This document shows, one piece after another, positions 47,707 to 56,848 of a stretch of DNA of 64,000 bases. The notes beneath the pieces are model-generated. The model saw nothing but the letters and a program-made list of their open reading frames with translations, searched no databases and was not told the origin of the DNA. The position numbers and the translations under genes were made by a program. Numbering within the stretch: the first letter of the stretch is position 1; each line of letters starts with the position of its first letter. Origin of the DNA: Streptomyces drozdowiczii (GTDB lineage: Bacteria > Actinomycetota > Actinomycetes > Streptomycetales > Streptomycetaceae); contig NZ_CP098740.1 in the NCBI RefSeq assembly GCF_026167665.1, forward strand, positions 4,154,001 through 4,218,000, given 5' to 3'.

Positions 47707-49011
47707 ATGGCAGACGCCGCATTGCGGCTGACCGCTCTCGCCCAGCAGTTGCTGGGCCAACCCCTACCGGTCCGCATCCGGGCCTGGGACGGCAGCGAGT
47801 CCGGACCGCCCGGGGCCCCCGTCCTCGTCATCAGGAACCGCCGGGCCCTGCGCCGTCTGCTGTGGAAGCCGGGCGAACTGGGCCTGGCCCGGGCCTGGGT
47901 GGCCGGTGAACTCGACATCGAGGGCGACCTCTACGAGGCGCTGGACCTGATGGCCGGGCTCATCTGGGAGCGCAGCACCGACGCGCCGGGCGCCCTTCAG
48001 ACCCTGCGCGACCCGAAGGTGCGCGCCGCCGCCGCGGACCTGCTGAAGCTCTCCGGGCCCTGGCTGCCGCCCGCCCCTCCGCCCGAGGAGGTGCGCCGCC
48101 GCAGCGGCCCCCTGCACACCAGACGCCGCGACAAGGAGGCCATCAGCCACCACTACGACGTGGGCAACGACTTCTACGAACTGGTCCTGGGTCCGTCCAT
48201 GGTCTACTCCTGCGCCTACTGGGAGGACGCCGGAACGCTGGAGAGCGCCCAGCGCGACAAGCTCGACCTCGTCTGCCGCAAACTGGCCCTCAAGGAGGGC
48301 GACCGCCTGCTGGACGTCGGCTGCGGCTGGGGATCCATGGCCATCCACGCCGCCCGCGAGTACGGCGCCCACGTCACCGGCGTCACCCTCTCCACCGAAC
48401 AGGCCGCCTACGCACGCAAGCGCATCGCCGACGAGGGCCTGACCGACCGCGTGGAGATCAGGGTCCAGGACTACCGGGACGTCCGCGACGGGCCCTACGA
48501 CGCCATCTCGTCCATCGGCATGGCGGAGCACGTCGGCTCCGTCCGCTACCGGGAGTACGCCGACGACCTCTTCGCCCTCCTCAAGCCCGGCGGGCGCCTC
48601 CTCAACCACCAGATCGGGCGCCGCCCGGAGAAGGACGAGTCGGCGTACGAGATCGACGCGTTCATCGACGCTTATGTCTTCCCGGACGGGGAACTGGCCC
48701 CGGTCGGCCGGACCCTGGCCATCCTGGAGGAGGCCGGCTTCGAGGCCCGGGACGTCGAGGCGCTGCGCGAGCACTACGCGCTGACCCTGCGCCAGTGGGT
48801 CGCCAACCTGGAGCGGGGCTGGGGGAGCGCCGTGAAGATGGTCTCGCCCGGCCGGGCCCGGGTCTGGCGGCTCTACATGGCCGCGTCCGCGCTCTCCTTC
48901 GAGCGCAACAAGATCGGGGTCAACCAGATCCTGGCGGTGCGCCCGGAGACGGACGGCACCTCGCGCATGCCGCTGCGCGCCCGCGACTGGAAGGCCGACG
49001 CGACCGCCTGA
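47707..49011 (+). CDS. Cyclopropane-fatty-acyl-phospholipid synthase-type SAM methyltransferase
   Basis: A 434-residue enzyme of the CFA synthase/mycolic-acid-methyltransferase family that modifies unsaturated fatty acyl chains in membrane lipids. The N-terminal lipid-binding-like domain (about 1-140, AWVAGELDIEGDLYEALDLM) precedes ISHHYDVGNDFYELVLGPSM, SAM motif I LLDVGCGWGSMAIHAA, and SSIGMAEHVGSVRY with the active-site region. ACGGAGGTG lies 6-7 nt before the ATG at 47707. It may introduce a methyl branch rather than a cyclopropane ring; sequence does not decide. Convergent with the ABC permease gene. Confidence 0.92.
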   Translation: MADAALRLTALAQQLLGQPLPVRIRAWDGSESGPPGAPVLVIRNRRALRRLLWKPGELGLARAWVAGELDIEGDLYEALDLMAGLIWERSTDAPGALQTLRDPKVRAAAADLLKLSGPWLPPAPPPEEVRRRSGPLHTRRRDKEAISHHYDVGNDFYELVLGPSMVYSCAYWEDAGTLESAQRDKLDLVCRKLALKEGDRLLDVGCGWGSMAIHAAREYGAHVTGVTLSTEQAAYARKRIADEGLTDRVEIRVQDYRDVRDGPYDAISSIGMAEHVGSVRYREYADDLFALLKPGGRLLNHQIGRRPEKDESAYEIDAFIDAYVFPDGELAPVGRTLAILEEAGFEARDVEALREHYALTLRQWVANLERGWGSAVKMVSPGRARVWRLYMAASALSFERNKIGVNQILAVRPETDGTSRMPLRARDWKADATA

Positions 49012-49046
49012 GCGACGTACAGCACGGAAGCCCGCACGGAACGCAC

Positions 49047-49082
49047 GGAAGGGGCCGGTGTCCGCGGACACCGGCCCCTTCC
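49047..49082. terminator. Bidirectional terminator: 36-bp perfect palindrome
   Basis: A loopless perfect palindrome of 36 bp centred at 49064/49065 lies between the convergent methyltransferase and ABC permease genes, 35 and 15 nt from their ends. Confidence 0.85.
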
Positions 49083-49097
49083 CCCGTACCGCTCCGG

Positions 49098-51626
49098 TTA
49101 TTCGGTCTTGATCGCCGTCAGCATGTTGAGTTTGGCGGCGTTGCGGGCGGGCCACAGGGCGGCGAGCACGCCGACCAGTCCGGCCAGGAGCAGGAAGATC
49201 GCGATCCGGCTCCACGGGACGACCAGCACGTACTGCGGGATGCTCTCGGCGACCGTCTGCCCGATCGCCCAGCCGAGGAACAGGCCGAGCCCGATGCCGA
49301 CGAGTGCGCCGAACAGCGAGATCACCACCGCCTCCAGCCGGACCATCCGCTTCACCCGGCGCCGGTCCAGGCCGATCGCCCGCAGCATGCCGATCTCCTG
49401 CTGGCGCTCGAACACCGACATGGCCAGGGTGTTGACGACGCCGAGCACCGCGATGATCAGGGCCATGCCGAGCAGGCCGTACATGATGTTCATCGCGAGG
49501 TTGACGCCGCCGCCGAACATGTCCCGGATGTCCTGACGGTCCATGATGCTCATGCCCGGGTTGTCGCCCAGCGCGTCCACCAGCGCCTGCTCGTTGGCCG
49601 CGCTCGCACCGCCGTCCGTCTTCACCCAGACCTCCTGGATGTCGCCCTTGCCCTCGTGCGGGGCGACGGTGGCGCGGGGGACCAGGATCGGCGAGAGGAA
49701 CTCGTTGTCCTTGTAGAGCGCGCCGATCTTCAGCGTCTCCTTCTTCTCGTCCCCGTACGTGACCGCGACGGAGTCCCCGGGCTTCCAGTCGTGCGTCTTG
49801 GCGGTCTTCTCGGCGACCGCGAGCTGCCCCTTCTCCAGGGTGTCCAGGGAGCCCGCGACGGTGTCGACGGTGAGCACCTGCTGCACGTCGCCCGGGGTGA
49901 CGCCGGAGGCCGAGAAGCCCTGCCCGCCGATCGTCAGCCAGACGGCCTGCTGGGGCGAGGCGGCGGTGACGCCCTTCGCCTTCTCCAGGGCGGTCAGCGC
50001 CGACTCGTCGAGCGCGTCACCGCTGGCCATCGAGACCATGTAGTCGGCCTTGATGTTGTCCGTGGTCACCTTGTCGACCGCCCGGCCGAGGGTGACGCCG
50101 AGGACCGAGATCCCGGTGACGAGGGTGAGGCCGATCGCCAGCGCGGACGCGGTGGCACCGGTGCGCCGGGGGTTGCGGACGGCGTTCTGCGCGGCCAGCT
50201 TGCCCGAGACCCCGAACAGCCCCCGCAGCAGCGGGCGTACCAGGGCGATCACCGGGCGGGACAGCAGCGGGATGAGGACGATGACGCCGATCAGCGCGAG
50301 GAACGTGCCGCCCGCGATGAGCAGCTGCCCGTCCGACCCGGCCTTGGCCGCGCCGCCGACGATCGCCGCCGTGCCCAGCAGCGTGATGATGCCGCCGATG
50401 GTGTTGCGCACGACGAGGGACTTGACCGTGGCCACCGCGTGCGCGCTGTTCATCGCGGCGACCGGCGGGATCTTCGCGGCCCGGCGGGCGGGCAGCCAGG
50501 CGGCGAGCACGGTGATCAGGACGCCGACGGCGAACGCGGCGATCACCGTGACCGGGGCGATCACCAGCGGACCGGCCGGGATCTTGCCGCCGAGCAGGCT
50601 CATCGCGGAGCGCAGCCCGGTCGCGAGGCCGAGGCCCACGGCGAAACCGACGACGGAGGCGATGAGGCCGACCACGGCCGCCTCCAGGAGCACCGAGCGC
50701 TTCACCTGGCGGCGGGACGCGCCGACGGCGCGCATCAGGGCCAGCTCCTTGGTGCGCTGGGCGACCAGCATGGTGAAGGTGTTGGCGATCAGGAAGACCC
50801 CGACGAAGAGGGCGACCCCGGCGAAGGCGAGCAGCAGCTTGTTGAGGTCGCTGAGCCCCGCCTCGATGTCCGATGCCTGCTCGTCCGCGCGCGCCTGGCC
50901 GGTCTTGGCCTCGGCGTCCTTCGGCAGCAGCGGCTTCACGGCCGCCAGCAGCTCCTGGTCGGAGGCGCCGGGCGCGGCGGCTACGGACACGTCCTTGAAC
51001 TCGCCGGGGCGCAGGAACAGCTGCTGCGCGACCGGGGTGTCGAACAGGACCAGGCTGCCGCCGGCGTTGACCGCCCCGTCCTCGGTGGTGAAGACCCCGG
51101 ACAGGGTGTACTCCTTCACCGGCCCGTTGGTCGCGACGCGGACCTTGTCGCCGACCTGGTACTTCCCCTTCTCCGCGGTGTCGCGGTCCAGCGCGATGGC
51201 GCCGGGCTCGGTGGGGCCCGTGCCCTCGGTGAAGGTGTACGCGGGGTCCTTGCCGTCCTTGCCGGGGGCGAAGTTGGAGCCGGTGTTGGACCAGCCGTTG
51301 CCGATGAGCTTGCCGTCGGGGTCGGCGACCCCGGCGAAGCCGTCGACCCGGCCGGTGACGGACGCGACGCCGTCCAGGGCCCGGATCTTCTTCAGGGTGG
51401 CCTCGCTGACGGCGGCGGTCTCCTTGTCGCGCCGGTCGGCCTGGGTGGTGACGGCGACGGCGATGTCGTCGTAGCTCTTGGCCGACTGGTTGCGGAAGGC
51501 GTTGCCGAGGGTGTCGGTGAAGACCAGGGTGCCGGAGACGAAGGCCACGCCGAGCATCACGGCGAGGATCGTCATCAGCAGTCTGGCCTTGTGCGCGAGC
51601 ACGTTGCGCAGGGCGGTACGGAACAT
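49098..51626 (-). CDS. ABC transporter permease, FtsX/MacB fold, two-repeat (second system)
   Basis: An 842-residue permease, close in layout to the one at 19058-21637. It starts MFRTALRNVLAHKARLLMTI at 51626; an in-frame extension upstream would run into the ATPase gene and lacks similarity. It has one membrane segment near residues 15-37, an ectodomain to about 265, three segments with the coupling motif RTKELALMRAVGASRRQV, then a second FtsX unit whose coupling motif ERQQEIGMLRAIGLDRRRV lies near the end. It pairs with the ATPase gene 83 nt upstream. Position next to the CFA-type gene is as I remember from S. coelicolor. Confidence 0.93.
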   Translation of the reverse strand: MFRTALRNVLAHKARLLMTILAVMLGVAFVSGTLVFTDTLGNAFRNQSAKSYDDIAVAVTTQADRRDKETAAVSEATLKKIRALDGVASVTGRVDGFAGVADPDGKLIGNGWSNTGSNFAPGKDGKDPAYTFTEGTGPTEPGAIALDRDTAEKGKYQVGDKVRVATNGPVKEYTLSGVFTTEDGAVNAGGSLVLFDTPVAQQLFLRPGEFKDVSVAAAPGASDQELLAAVKPLLPKDAEAKTGQARADEQASDIEAGLSDLNKLLLAFAGVALFVGVFLIANTFTMLVAQRTKELALMRAVGASRRQVKRSVLLEAAVVGLIASVVGFAVGLGLATGLRSAMSLLGGKIPAGPLVIAPVTVIAAFAVGVLITVLAAWLPARRAAKIPPVAAMNSAHAVATVKSLVVRNTIGGIITLLGTAAIVGGAAKAGSDGQLLIAGGTFLALIGVIVLIPLLSRPVIALVRPLLRGLFGVSGKLAAQNAVRNPRRTGATASALAIGLTLVTGISVLGVTLGRAVDKVTTDNIKADYMVSMASGDALDESALTALEKAKGVTAASPQQAVWLTIGGQGFSASGVTPGDVQQVLTVDTVAGSLDTLEKGQLAVAEKTAKTHDWKPGDSVAVTYGDEKKETLKIGALYKDNEFLSPILVPRATVAPHEGKGDIQEVWVKTDGGASAANEQALVDALGDNPGMSIMDRQDIRDMFGGGVNLAMNIMYGLLGMALIIAVLGVVNTLAMSVFERQQEIGMLRAIGLDRRRVKRMVRLEAVVISLFGALVGIGLGLFLGWAIGQTVAESIPQYVLVVPWSRIAIFLLLAGLVGVLAALWPARNAAKLNMLTAIKTE

Positions 51627-51709
51627 GTCAGTCAGTCCTGGGTGTCTGCCGGCCCGGGGAGTGGGGAGCCGGAGTAAGGGGTACGGAGCGCCGGTGCGGG
51701 CGGGCCGGC

Positions 51710-52480
51710 TCAGCTGGTGCGGCCCTTGGCGTCGAACGCCTTCATCCGGTCCAGCACGCCGTCGGCCGTGGGCTGGATCATCTGGTCGACGATCGCCCCG
51801 TCCGCCAGGAAGATGACGCGGTCCGCGTAGGAGGCGGCGACCGGGTCGTGGGTCACCATGACCACGGTCTGGCCCAGTTCGCGCACGGAGTTGCGGAGGA
51901 AGCCCAGGACCTCGGCTCCGGAGCGGGAGTCGAGGTTGCCGGTCGGCTCGTCCCCGAAGATGATCTCGGGCTGCGAGGCCAGGGCGCGGGCCACCGCCAC
52001 GCGCTGCTGCTGGCCGCCGGAAAGCTCGGTGGGGCGGTGCTTCAGCCGGTCGGAGAGGCCCACCATGTCGATGACCCGGTGCAGCCACTCCTGGTTGGGC
52101 TTGCGGCCCGCGATGTCCATCGGGAGCGTGATGTTCTCCAGGGCGGTGAGCGTCGGCAGCAGGTTGAACGCCTGGAAGATGAAGCCGATCTTGTCCCGGC
52201 GCAGCTGCGTGAGCTGCTTGTCCTTGAGCGCGCCCAGCTCCGTCTCGCCGATGCGCACCGAACCGCTGCTGAAGCTGTCGAGGCCGGCCACGCAGTGCAT
52301 CAGCGTGGACTTGCCGGAGCCCGACGGGCCCATGATCGCGGTGAACTCGCCCTGCGGGAAGTCCACGGTGACCCGGTCGAGAGCGGTCACCCGGGTCTCG
52401 CCCTCGCCGTAGACCTTGGACAGTTCCGTGGCGCGGGCGGCCACCGCGGTGGCGCGGTGAGCGGTGGACATGGTGGTCAC
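51710..52480 (-). CDS. ABC transporter ATP-binding protein, MacB/LolD type (second system)
   Basis: A 256-residue ATPase nearly parallel to the one at 18273-19061: Walker A GPSGSGKST, RRDKIGFIFQAFNLLPTLTA, signature LSGGQQQRVAVARAL, Walker B IIFGDEPTGNLD and switch MVTHDP. The GTG at 52480 is chosen because GGAG lies 6 nt upstream; the ATG at 52471 would have poor spacing. Partner permease follows 83 nt downstream on the same strand. Substrate unknown; exporters of this type in Streptomyces often respond to cell-wall stress. Confidence 0.94.
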   Translation of the reverse strand: MTTMSTAHRATAVAARATELSKVYGEGETRVTALDRVTVDFPQGEFTAIMGPSGSGKSTLMHCVAGLDSFSSGSVRIGETELGALKDKQLTQLRRDKIGFIFQAFNLLPTLTALENITLPMDIAGRKPNQEWLHRVIDMVGLSDRLKHRPTELSGGQQQRVAVARALASQPEIIFGDEPTGNLDSRSGAEVLGFLRNSVRELGQTVVMVTHDPVAASYADRVIFLADGAIVDQMIQPTADGVLDRMKAFDAKGRTS

Positions 52481-52694
52481 AGCAGACTCCAGGGTGGGGT
52501 GCGTACGGGACGGGGCCCGCCCGGCGGCCCGCCGCGTCGGCGTGGGCCCCGGGTCAGGGGTACCGCTCCATCGTCCCCGCCGGACGGCGCCCGGTCGTCA
52601 CTCCCGGTGCCCGTTCCCGGGGCCCTCTTGAGTCGCATGACCCGCCCGCCGGCGTCCTCCTCGGGTATGACATACGCCTCCGCGCGGCCTAGGG

Positions 52695-52722
52695 CCTGTC
52701 CGGCGGATCAGGGTCGGACAGG
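52695..52722 (-). terminator. Terminator of the LacI-type gene
   Basis: CCTGTCCG / CGGACAGG arms (52695-52702, 52715-52722) with a 12-nt loop lie 19 nt beyond the end of the minus-strand LacI gene. The remaining 260-bp gap to the ABC ATPase holds no gene that I can see. Confidence 0.6.
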
Positions 52723-52740
52723 GCGCGACGCCTGGCACGG

Positions 52741-53763
52741 CTAGGTCCTCGGCGCCCCCGTCGACCCGCGCGGCACCAGGCGGGCCGTCCTGTCCTCGCG
52801 CCCCTCCGCGCCACCGTCCGTGACCAGGGACAGCAGGGTCCGGGCCGCGAGCGCCCCGTACGCCGGGATGTCGCGGCTCAGCGCGGTGAGCGGTGGGCGG
52901 ACGACCCGGGAGAGCTGGGAGTCGTCCCAGGCGACGAGCGAGAGGTCGCCCGGCACGTCGAGCCCCATCTCCTGGGCGACCGAGAGCCCGGCGACGGCCA
53001 TGATGTCGTTGTCGTACACGATCGCGGTGGGCCGCCCGGGCGCGCTGACGAGCCGGCGCGTGGCGTGGGCCCCGTCGTCCCCCGAGTAACCCGTGTGCAC
53101 GATGACCGGCTCGCCGAGCCCCAGTTCGGCGCAGACCTCGCGCTGGGCCCGGTCGCGCAGGGCGGTGTGGTTCAGCTCCGGCATCCCGGCGACCCGGGCG
53201 ACCGAGCGGTGGCCGAGGGCGGCGAGATACGCGAAGGTGTCGCGGACCGCCGCCGCGTCGTCGGACCACACGGCGGGCAGCGGACCGGCCGCGGAGGGGT
53301 GGCCGATCGCCACGGCGGGCAGGCCGAGCCCGGCGACGCCCTCGATGCGGGGGTCGGCGCCGCGCAGGTCGGTGAGGAAGACGCCGTCCACCCGGCCCTC
53401 GCCCCACCAGCGGCGGTAGACCTCCAGCTCCTGGGCCGGGTCCGTGACGACCTGGAGGAGCAGGGCGCAGCCGCGCGGCGAGAGCTCGGACTCGATGCCG
53501 CTGATCAGCTCCATGAAGAACGGCTCCACGCCGAGCAGCCGGGCCGGCCGGCACAGTGCGAGGCCCACCGCGTCGGCCCTGGCCCGGGTGAGGGCGCGGG
53601 CCGCGCTGTTGGGGCGCCAGCCGATCTCCTGCGCGATGGCCTTGATGGCGGACCGGGTCGCGGGGGAGACGCCCGGCCGGTCGTTCAGCGCGTAGGACAC
53701 GGCGACCTTGGACACCCCGGCGCGGGCCGCGATGTCGGCGATCGTGGGGCGGTGCTTGGGCAT
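52741..53763 (-). CDS. LacI family transcriptional regulator, sugar-operon type
   Basis: A 340-residue repressor. The N-terminal helix-turn-helix and hinge (PTIADIAARAGVSKVAVSYA then RPNSAARALTR) precede a periplasmic-binding-protein-like sensor domain (about 62-330). The start at 53763 begins MPKHRPTIADIA; a longer in-frame start would overlap the divergent promoter. It faces the family-5 ABC importer and beta-mannosidase operon across a 221-bp region with a CebR-like operator, so it likely represses that operon until a (mannose-containing) oligosaccharide or sugar binds. Confidence 0.93.
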   Translation of the reverse strand: MPKHRPTIADIAARAGVSKVAVSYALNDRPGVSPATRSAIKAIAQEIGWRPNSAARALTRARADAVGLALCRPARLLGVEPFFMELISGIESELSPRGCALLLQVVTDPAQELEVYRRWWGEGRVDGVFLTDLRGADPRIEGVAGLGLPAVAIGHPSAAGPLPAVWSDDAAAVRDTFAYLAALGHRSVARVAGMPELNHTALRDRAQREVCAELGLGEPVIVHTGYSGDDGAHATRRLVSAPGRPTAIVYDNDIMAVAGLSVAQEMGLDVPGDLSLVAWDDSQLSRVVRPPLTALSRDIPAYGALAARTLLSLVTDGGAEGREDRTARLVPRGSTGAPRT

Positions 53764-53875
53764 GTGACCTCGCTTAATCGGTTCGTGCAGCGTGCACATC
53801 CTAGCCGTCGGTACGGGTGCGTGCGGACCCCTTCCCCGACGGCGATCGCTCAACTCGCCTGTGCTGTACAAGAGA

Positions 53876-53923
53876 TGGGAGCGCTCCCGCTCCCTTGACA
53901 GGGGCATGAGGTGGCCTTAACTT
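53876..53923 (+). promoter_or_regulatory. CebR-like operator and promoter of the importer operon
   Basis: TGGGAGCGCTCCCG (53876-53889) contains the perfect palindrome GGGAGCGCTCCC, matching Streptomyces LacI-family (CebR-type) operators at 13 of 14 positions. It abuts a consensus TTGACA -35 (53895-53900), followed by a 17-nt spacer and TAACTT (53918-53923) reading toward the importer genes. A repressor there would block the promoter. Confidence 0.75.
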
Positions 53924-53984
53924 CACGGCACTTACCCGGTTCAGTAACTCCGCTCGGCAGGGACGGCGGGGAGAAGGAGGGACG

Positions 53985-55721
53985 ATGGGCACGGGATTCC
54001 GGGGACGGGTCGCGGCCACGCTCGCCGTGATCGCACTCGCCGCCACCGCGTGCACAGGGGGCGGCTCATCGGGCGGCTCGGGAGGTTCCGGCGGCGGTGG
54101 GGGAGGCGGCGCCCTTCCCCGTAACGAGACGCTCTACACCACCGGCACCCAGTGGGGGCCGCCCGCCAACTACAACCCGCTGCACAACTGGGACCACGCC
54201 ACCGGCACCAAGGGCCTCGTCTACGAGACGCTGTTCCACTTCGACCCCAACGCGGGCAAGCTCACGCCCTGGCTCGCCGAGTCGGGCAGCTGGACCGGGG
54301 ACAAGACCTACGAGGTGAAGCTGCGTCCCGGCATCAAGTGGTCCGACGGCAAGCCCCTCACCGCGAAGGACGTCGCCTACTCCTACGGGATCGGGAAGAT
54401 CGAGGCGTCCGCCTTCCACAGCCTGTGGAGCTGGCTCTCCGGTGCCGAGGCGGTCGACGCCACCACGGTCCGCTTCACCTTCAAGGAGGCCCGCTACCAG
54501 GAGTGGGACTTCACGCTCTACGGGCAGCCCGTCGTTCCCGAACACATCTGGGGCAAACGCTCCGAGAAGGAAGTCCTGGACGGCGTCAACGACAAGCCCG
54601 TCGGCACCGGCGCGTACACGCTCAAGAGCCATACCCAGGACCGGGTCGTCTGGCAGCGGCGCGACGACTGGTGGGGCGTGAAGGCGCTGTCGATGAAGCC
54701 CGCGCCCCGCTACATCGTGGACGTCTCCAACCCCAGCAACGAGGTCGTCATCGGCCAGCTCGGCCAGAACCAGCTGGACCTGAGCAACAACTTCCTGCCC
54801 GGCGCCGCCTCCCTGGTGAAGAGCAAGAAGGTCGTCTCGTACTACGACGAGCCGCCCTACATGCTCTCCGCCAACACCGCCTGGCTGGTGCCCAACACCA
54901 CGAAGAAGCCGATGGACGACGCGGCCTTCCGCAGGGCGCTCGCCGCGTCCGTCGACACCGGGAAGATCGTCAAGGGCGTGTACGGGGGCCTGGTCAAGGG
55001 CGCCGACCCGACCGGGCTGCTCCCGCAGTGGGACAAGTACATCGACAAGGACCTCGTCGCGCGCGAGGGCTTCACCTTCGACACCGCCAAGGCCAAGCAG
55101 ATCCTCGCGGACGCCGGCTACAAGGACACCGACGGCGACGGCCTGGTGGAGAACAAGGACGGCTCGAAGATCAGCCTGAAGCTGGCCGTGCCCACCGGCT
55201 GGACCGACTGGATGGAGGCCGCCAAGGTCATCGCCTCGTCCGCCAAGGCCGCCGGAATCAAGGTCACCACCGAGTTCCCCGACGCCAACGCCCTCAACGA
55301 ACAGCGCGGCAAGGGCGACTTCGACCTCGTCGTCAACAACGAGCGCCAGCTCTCCAGCACTCCGTGGACGTACTACGAGTACATGTTCCAGCTGCCCGTC
55401 CAGAAGCAGCAGAACACCGTCAACTTCGGCCGCTACGAGAACAAGGACGCCTGGAAGCTCGTCCAGCAGCTCGGCGCGGTGAAGACCGACGACACCGAGG
55501 GCATGAAGAAGGTCATCTCGAAGATCCAGGACATCCAGCTGAAGGAGATGCCCGTCATCCCCCTCTGGTACAACGGCCTGTGGGCCCAGTCCACCACCGG
55601 CACCTGGACCAACTGGCCCTCGGACGCGCCCGGAGCGCCCAAGTACGCCCCCGCGATGTGGCGCAACTGGCTGGAGATGGGCGGCTTTGAAGCGCTCACG
55701 CAGCTGAAGCCCGCCAAGTGA
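53985..55721 (+). CDS. ABC transporter substrate-binding lipoprotein, family 5 (SBP_bac_5)
   Basis: A 578-residue exported lipoprotein. Signal RGRVAATLAVIALAATAC places the lipid-anchored Cys near residue 25, then a Gly/Ser linker. The mature part is a family-5 solute-binding protein (GTKGLVYETLFHFDPNAGKL, YEVKLRPGIKWSDGKPLTAKDV, AFRRALAASVD). Family 5 usually binds oligopeptides but some members bind oligosaccharides, including manno- and cello-oligosaccharides; the downstream beta-mannosidase and LacI regulator favour a sugar here. AGGAGG precedes the ATG. A hairpin separates it from the permease genes. Confidence 0.93.
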   Translation: MGTGFRGRVAATLAVIALAATACTGGGSSGGSGGSGGGGGGGALPRNETLYTTGTQWGPPANYNPLHNWDHATGTKGLVYETLFHFDPNAGKLTPWLAESGSWTGDKTYEVKLRPGIKWSDGKPLTAKDVAYSYGIGKIEASAFHSLWSWLSGAEAVDATTVRFTFKEARYQEWDFTLYGQPVVPEHIWGKRSEKEVLDGVNDKPVGTGAYTLKSHTQDRVVWQRRDDWWGVKALSMKPAPRYIVDVSNPSNEVVIGQLGQNQLDLSNNFLPGAASLVKSKKVVSYYDEPPYMLSANTAWLVPNTTKKPMDDAAFRRALAASVDTGKIVKGVYGGLVKGADPTGLLPQWDKYIDKDLVAREGFTFDTAKAKQILADAGYKDTDGDGLVENKDGSKISLKLAVPTGWTDWMEAAKVIASSAKAAGIKVTTEFPDANALNEQRGKGDFDLVVNNERQLSSTPWTYYEYMFQLPVQKQQNTVNFGRYENKDAWKLVQQLGAVKTDDTEGMKKVISKIQDIQLKEMPVIPLWYNGLWAQSTTGTWTNWPSDAPGAPKYAPAMWRNWLEMGGFEALTQLKPAK

Positions 55722-55739
55722 CACGGCAGTTCTGAGAGC

Positions 55740-55772
55740 GGCCGGCCCTCGGGGCTCTTCCCCCGGCCGGCC
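55740..55772 (+). terminator. Intra-operon hairpin after the binding-protein gene
   Basis: Self-complementary GGCCGGCC blocks at 55740-55747 and 55765-55772 form a hairpin 18 nt after the stop. In ABC importer operons such structures often raise the binding protein over the permeases, which is the inferred role. Confidence 0.55.
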
Positions 55773-55852
55773 CCTCCCAATCCACGACCGCCCCGCCGTG
55801 CGCGCCGACCTGACCGCCGACCGCACGGCGGGGCTCTCTCCGGGGAGCCCTC

Positions 55853-56848
55853 TTGCGCCGCTACTTCGCCCGCAAACTACTCATCTACGCGCTGACCTTC
55901 GTCGTCGCCGTCACCGTCAACTGGATGATCCCGCGCTTCATGCCCGGCGACCCGGTCGCCGCCATGGTGGCGCGGGCCCGGGTCTCGCAGCCCGAGGCCG
56001 TCGAGGCCATGCGCGCCTACTACAACAACCTCTTCGGCTTCGACGAGCCCGTCTGGCAGCAGTACCTGCACTTCTGGAGCGCCCTCCTCCAGGGCGACTT
56101 CGGCCTCTCCATCTGGGTGTTCCCCAAACCCGTCGCCGACGTCCTGCTCGACGCGCTCCCGTACACGCTCGGGCTGATGATCCCGGCCGTCCTGCTCAGC
56201 TGGTTCGTCGGGAACTGGGCCGGGGCGCTCGCCGCCCGCCGCAAGGTGCTCGACAACACCGTGCTCCCGGCCGGCTACCTGCTCACCGCCATGCCCTACA
56301 TGTGGATCGCCGTCATCCTCGCCTGGGCGCTCGGCTCCAAGGCGGGCTGGTTCCCGCTCTCCGGCGGCTACAGCCTCGACATCCAGCCCACCTGGTCCTT
56401 CGCTTTCGCGGCGGACCTGTTCCAGCACTGGGTGCTGCCGTTCCTGTCGCTCTTCCTCGTCGCGCTCGGCGGCTGGGCCATCGGCATGCGCAACATGATC
56501 ATCTACGAGCTGGAGTCGGACTACTCGAACTACCTCTCGGCCCTCGGCGCACCCCAGCGCCTCATCCGCCGCTATGCCTTCCGCAACGCCGTCCTGCCCC
56601 AGATCACCGGACTCGCCCTCCAACTGGGCGTCCTGGTCGCCGGAGCGCTCGTCACCGAGATCGTCTTCGCGTACCCGGGGCTCGGCTCGCTCATTCTCGC
56701 CGCCATCCAGAACCAGGACTTCTTCCTGCTCCAGGGCGCGTTCCTGTTCATCGTCATCGGCGTCCTGATCGCCAACTTCCTGATCGACATCGTGTACGTC
56801 GTGGTCGACCCCCGTACCCGTACCGGCATGGCAGGAGGCCAGTCATGA
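55853..56848 (+). CDS. ABC transporter permease, DppB-like
   Basis: A 331-residue membrane protein with about six membrane segments. The N-terminus RRYFARKLLIYALTFVVAVT and the permease-ATPase coupling loop (YSNYLSALGAPQRLIRRYAF, an EAA-like motif) identify the inner-membrane half of a family-5 importer. TTG start at 55853, backed by GGGGAG upstream. Its stop overlaps the next permease ATG by 4 nt. Supplies half of the channel with the following gene. Confidence 0.93.
   Translation: MRRYFARKLLIYALTFVVAVTVNWMIPRFMPGDPVAAMVARARVSQPEAVEAMRAYYNNLFGFDEPVWQQYLHFWSALLQGDFGLSIWVFPKPVADVLLDALPYTLGLMIPAVLLSWFVGNWAGALAARRKVLDNTVLPAGYLLTAMPYMWIAVILAWALGSKAGWFPLSGGYSLDIQPTWSFAFAADLFQHWVLPFLSLFLVALGGWAIGMRNMIIYELESDYSNYLSALGAPQRLIRRYAFRNAVLPQITGLALQLGVLVAGALVTEIVFAYPGLGSLILAAIQNQDFFLLQGAFLFIVIGVLIANFLIDIVYVVVDPRTRTGMAGGQS

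Noticed and set aside
48795..51677. 960-codon plus-strand open frame across the methyltransferase end and the minus-strand permease
   Set aside because: Crosses a terminator palindrome and lies antisense to a clear FtsX-type permease.
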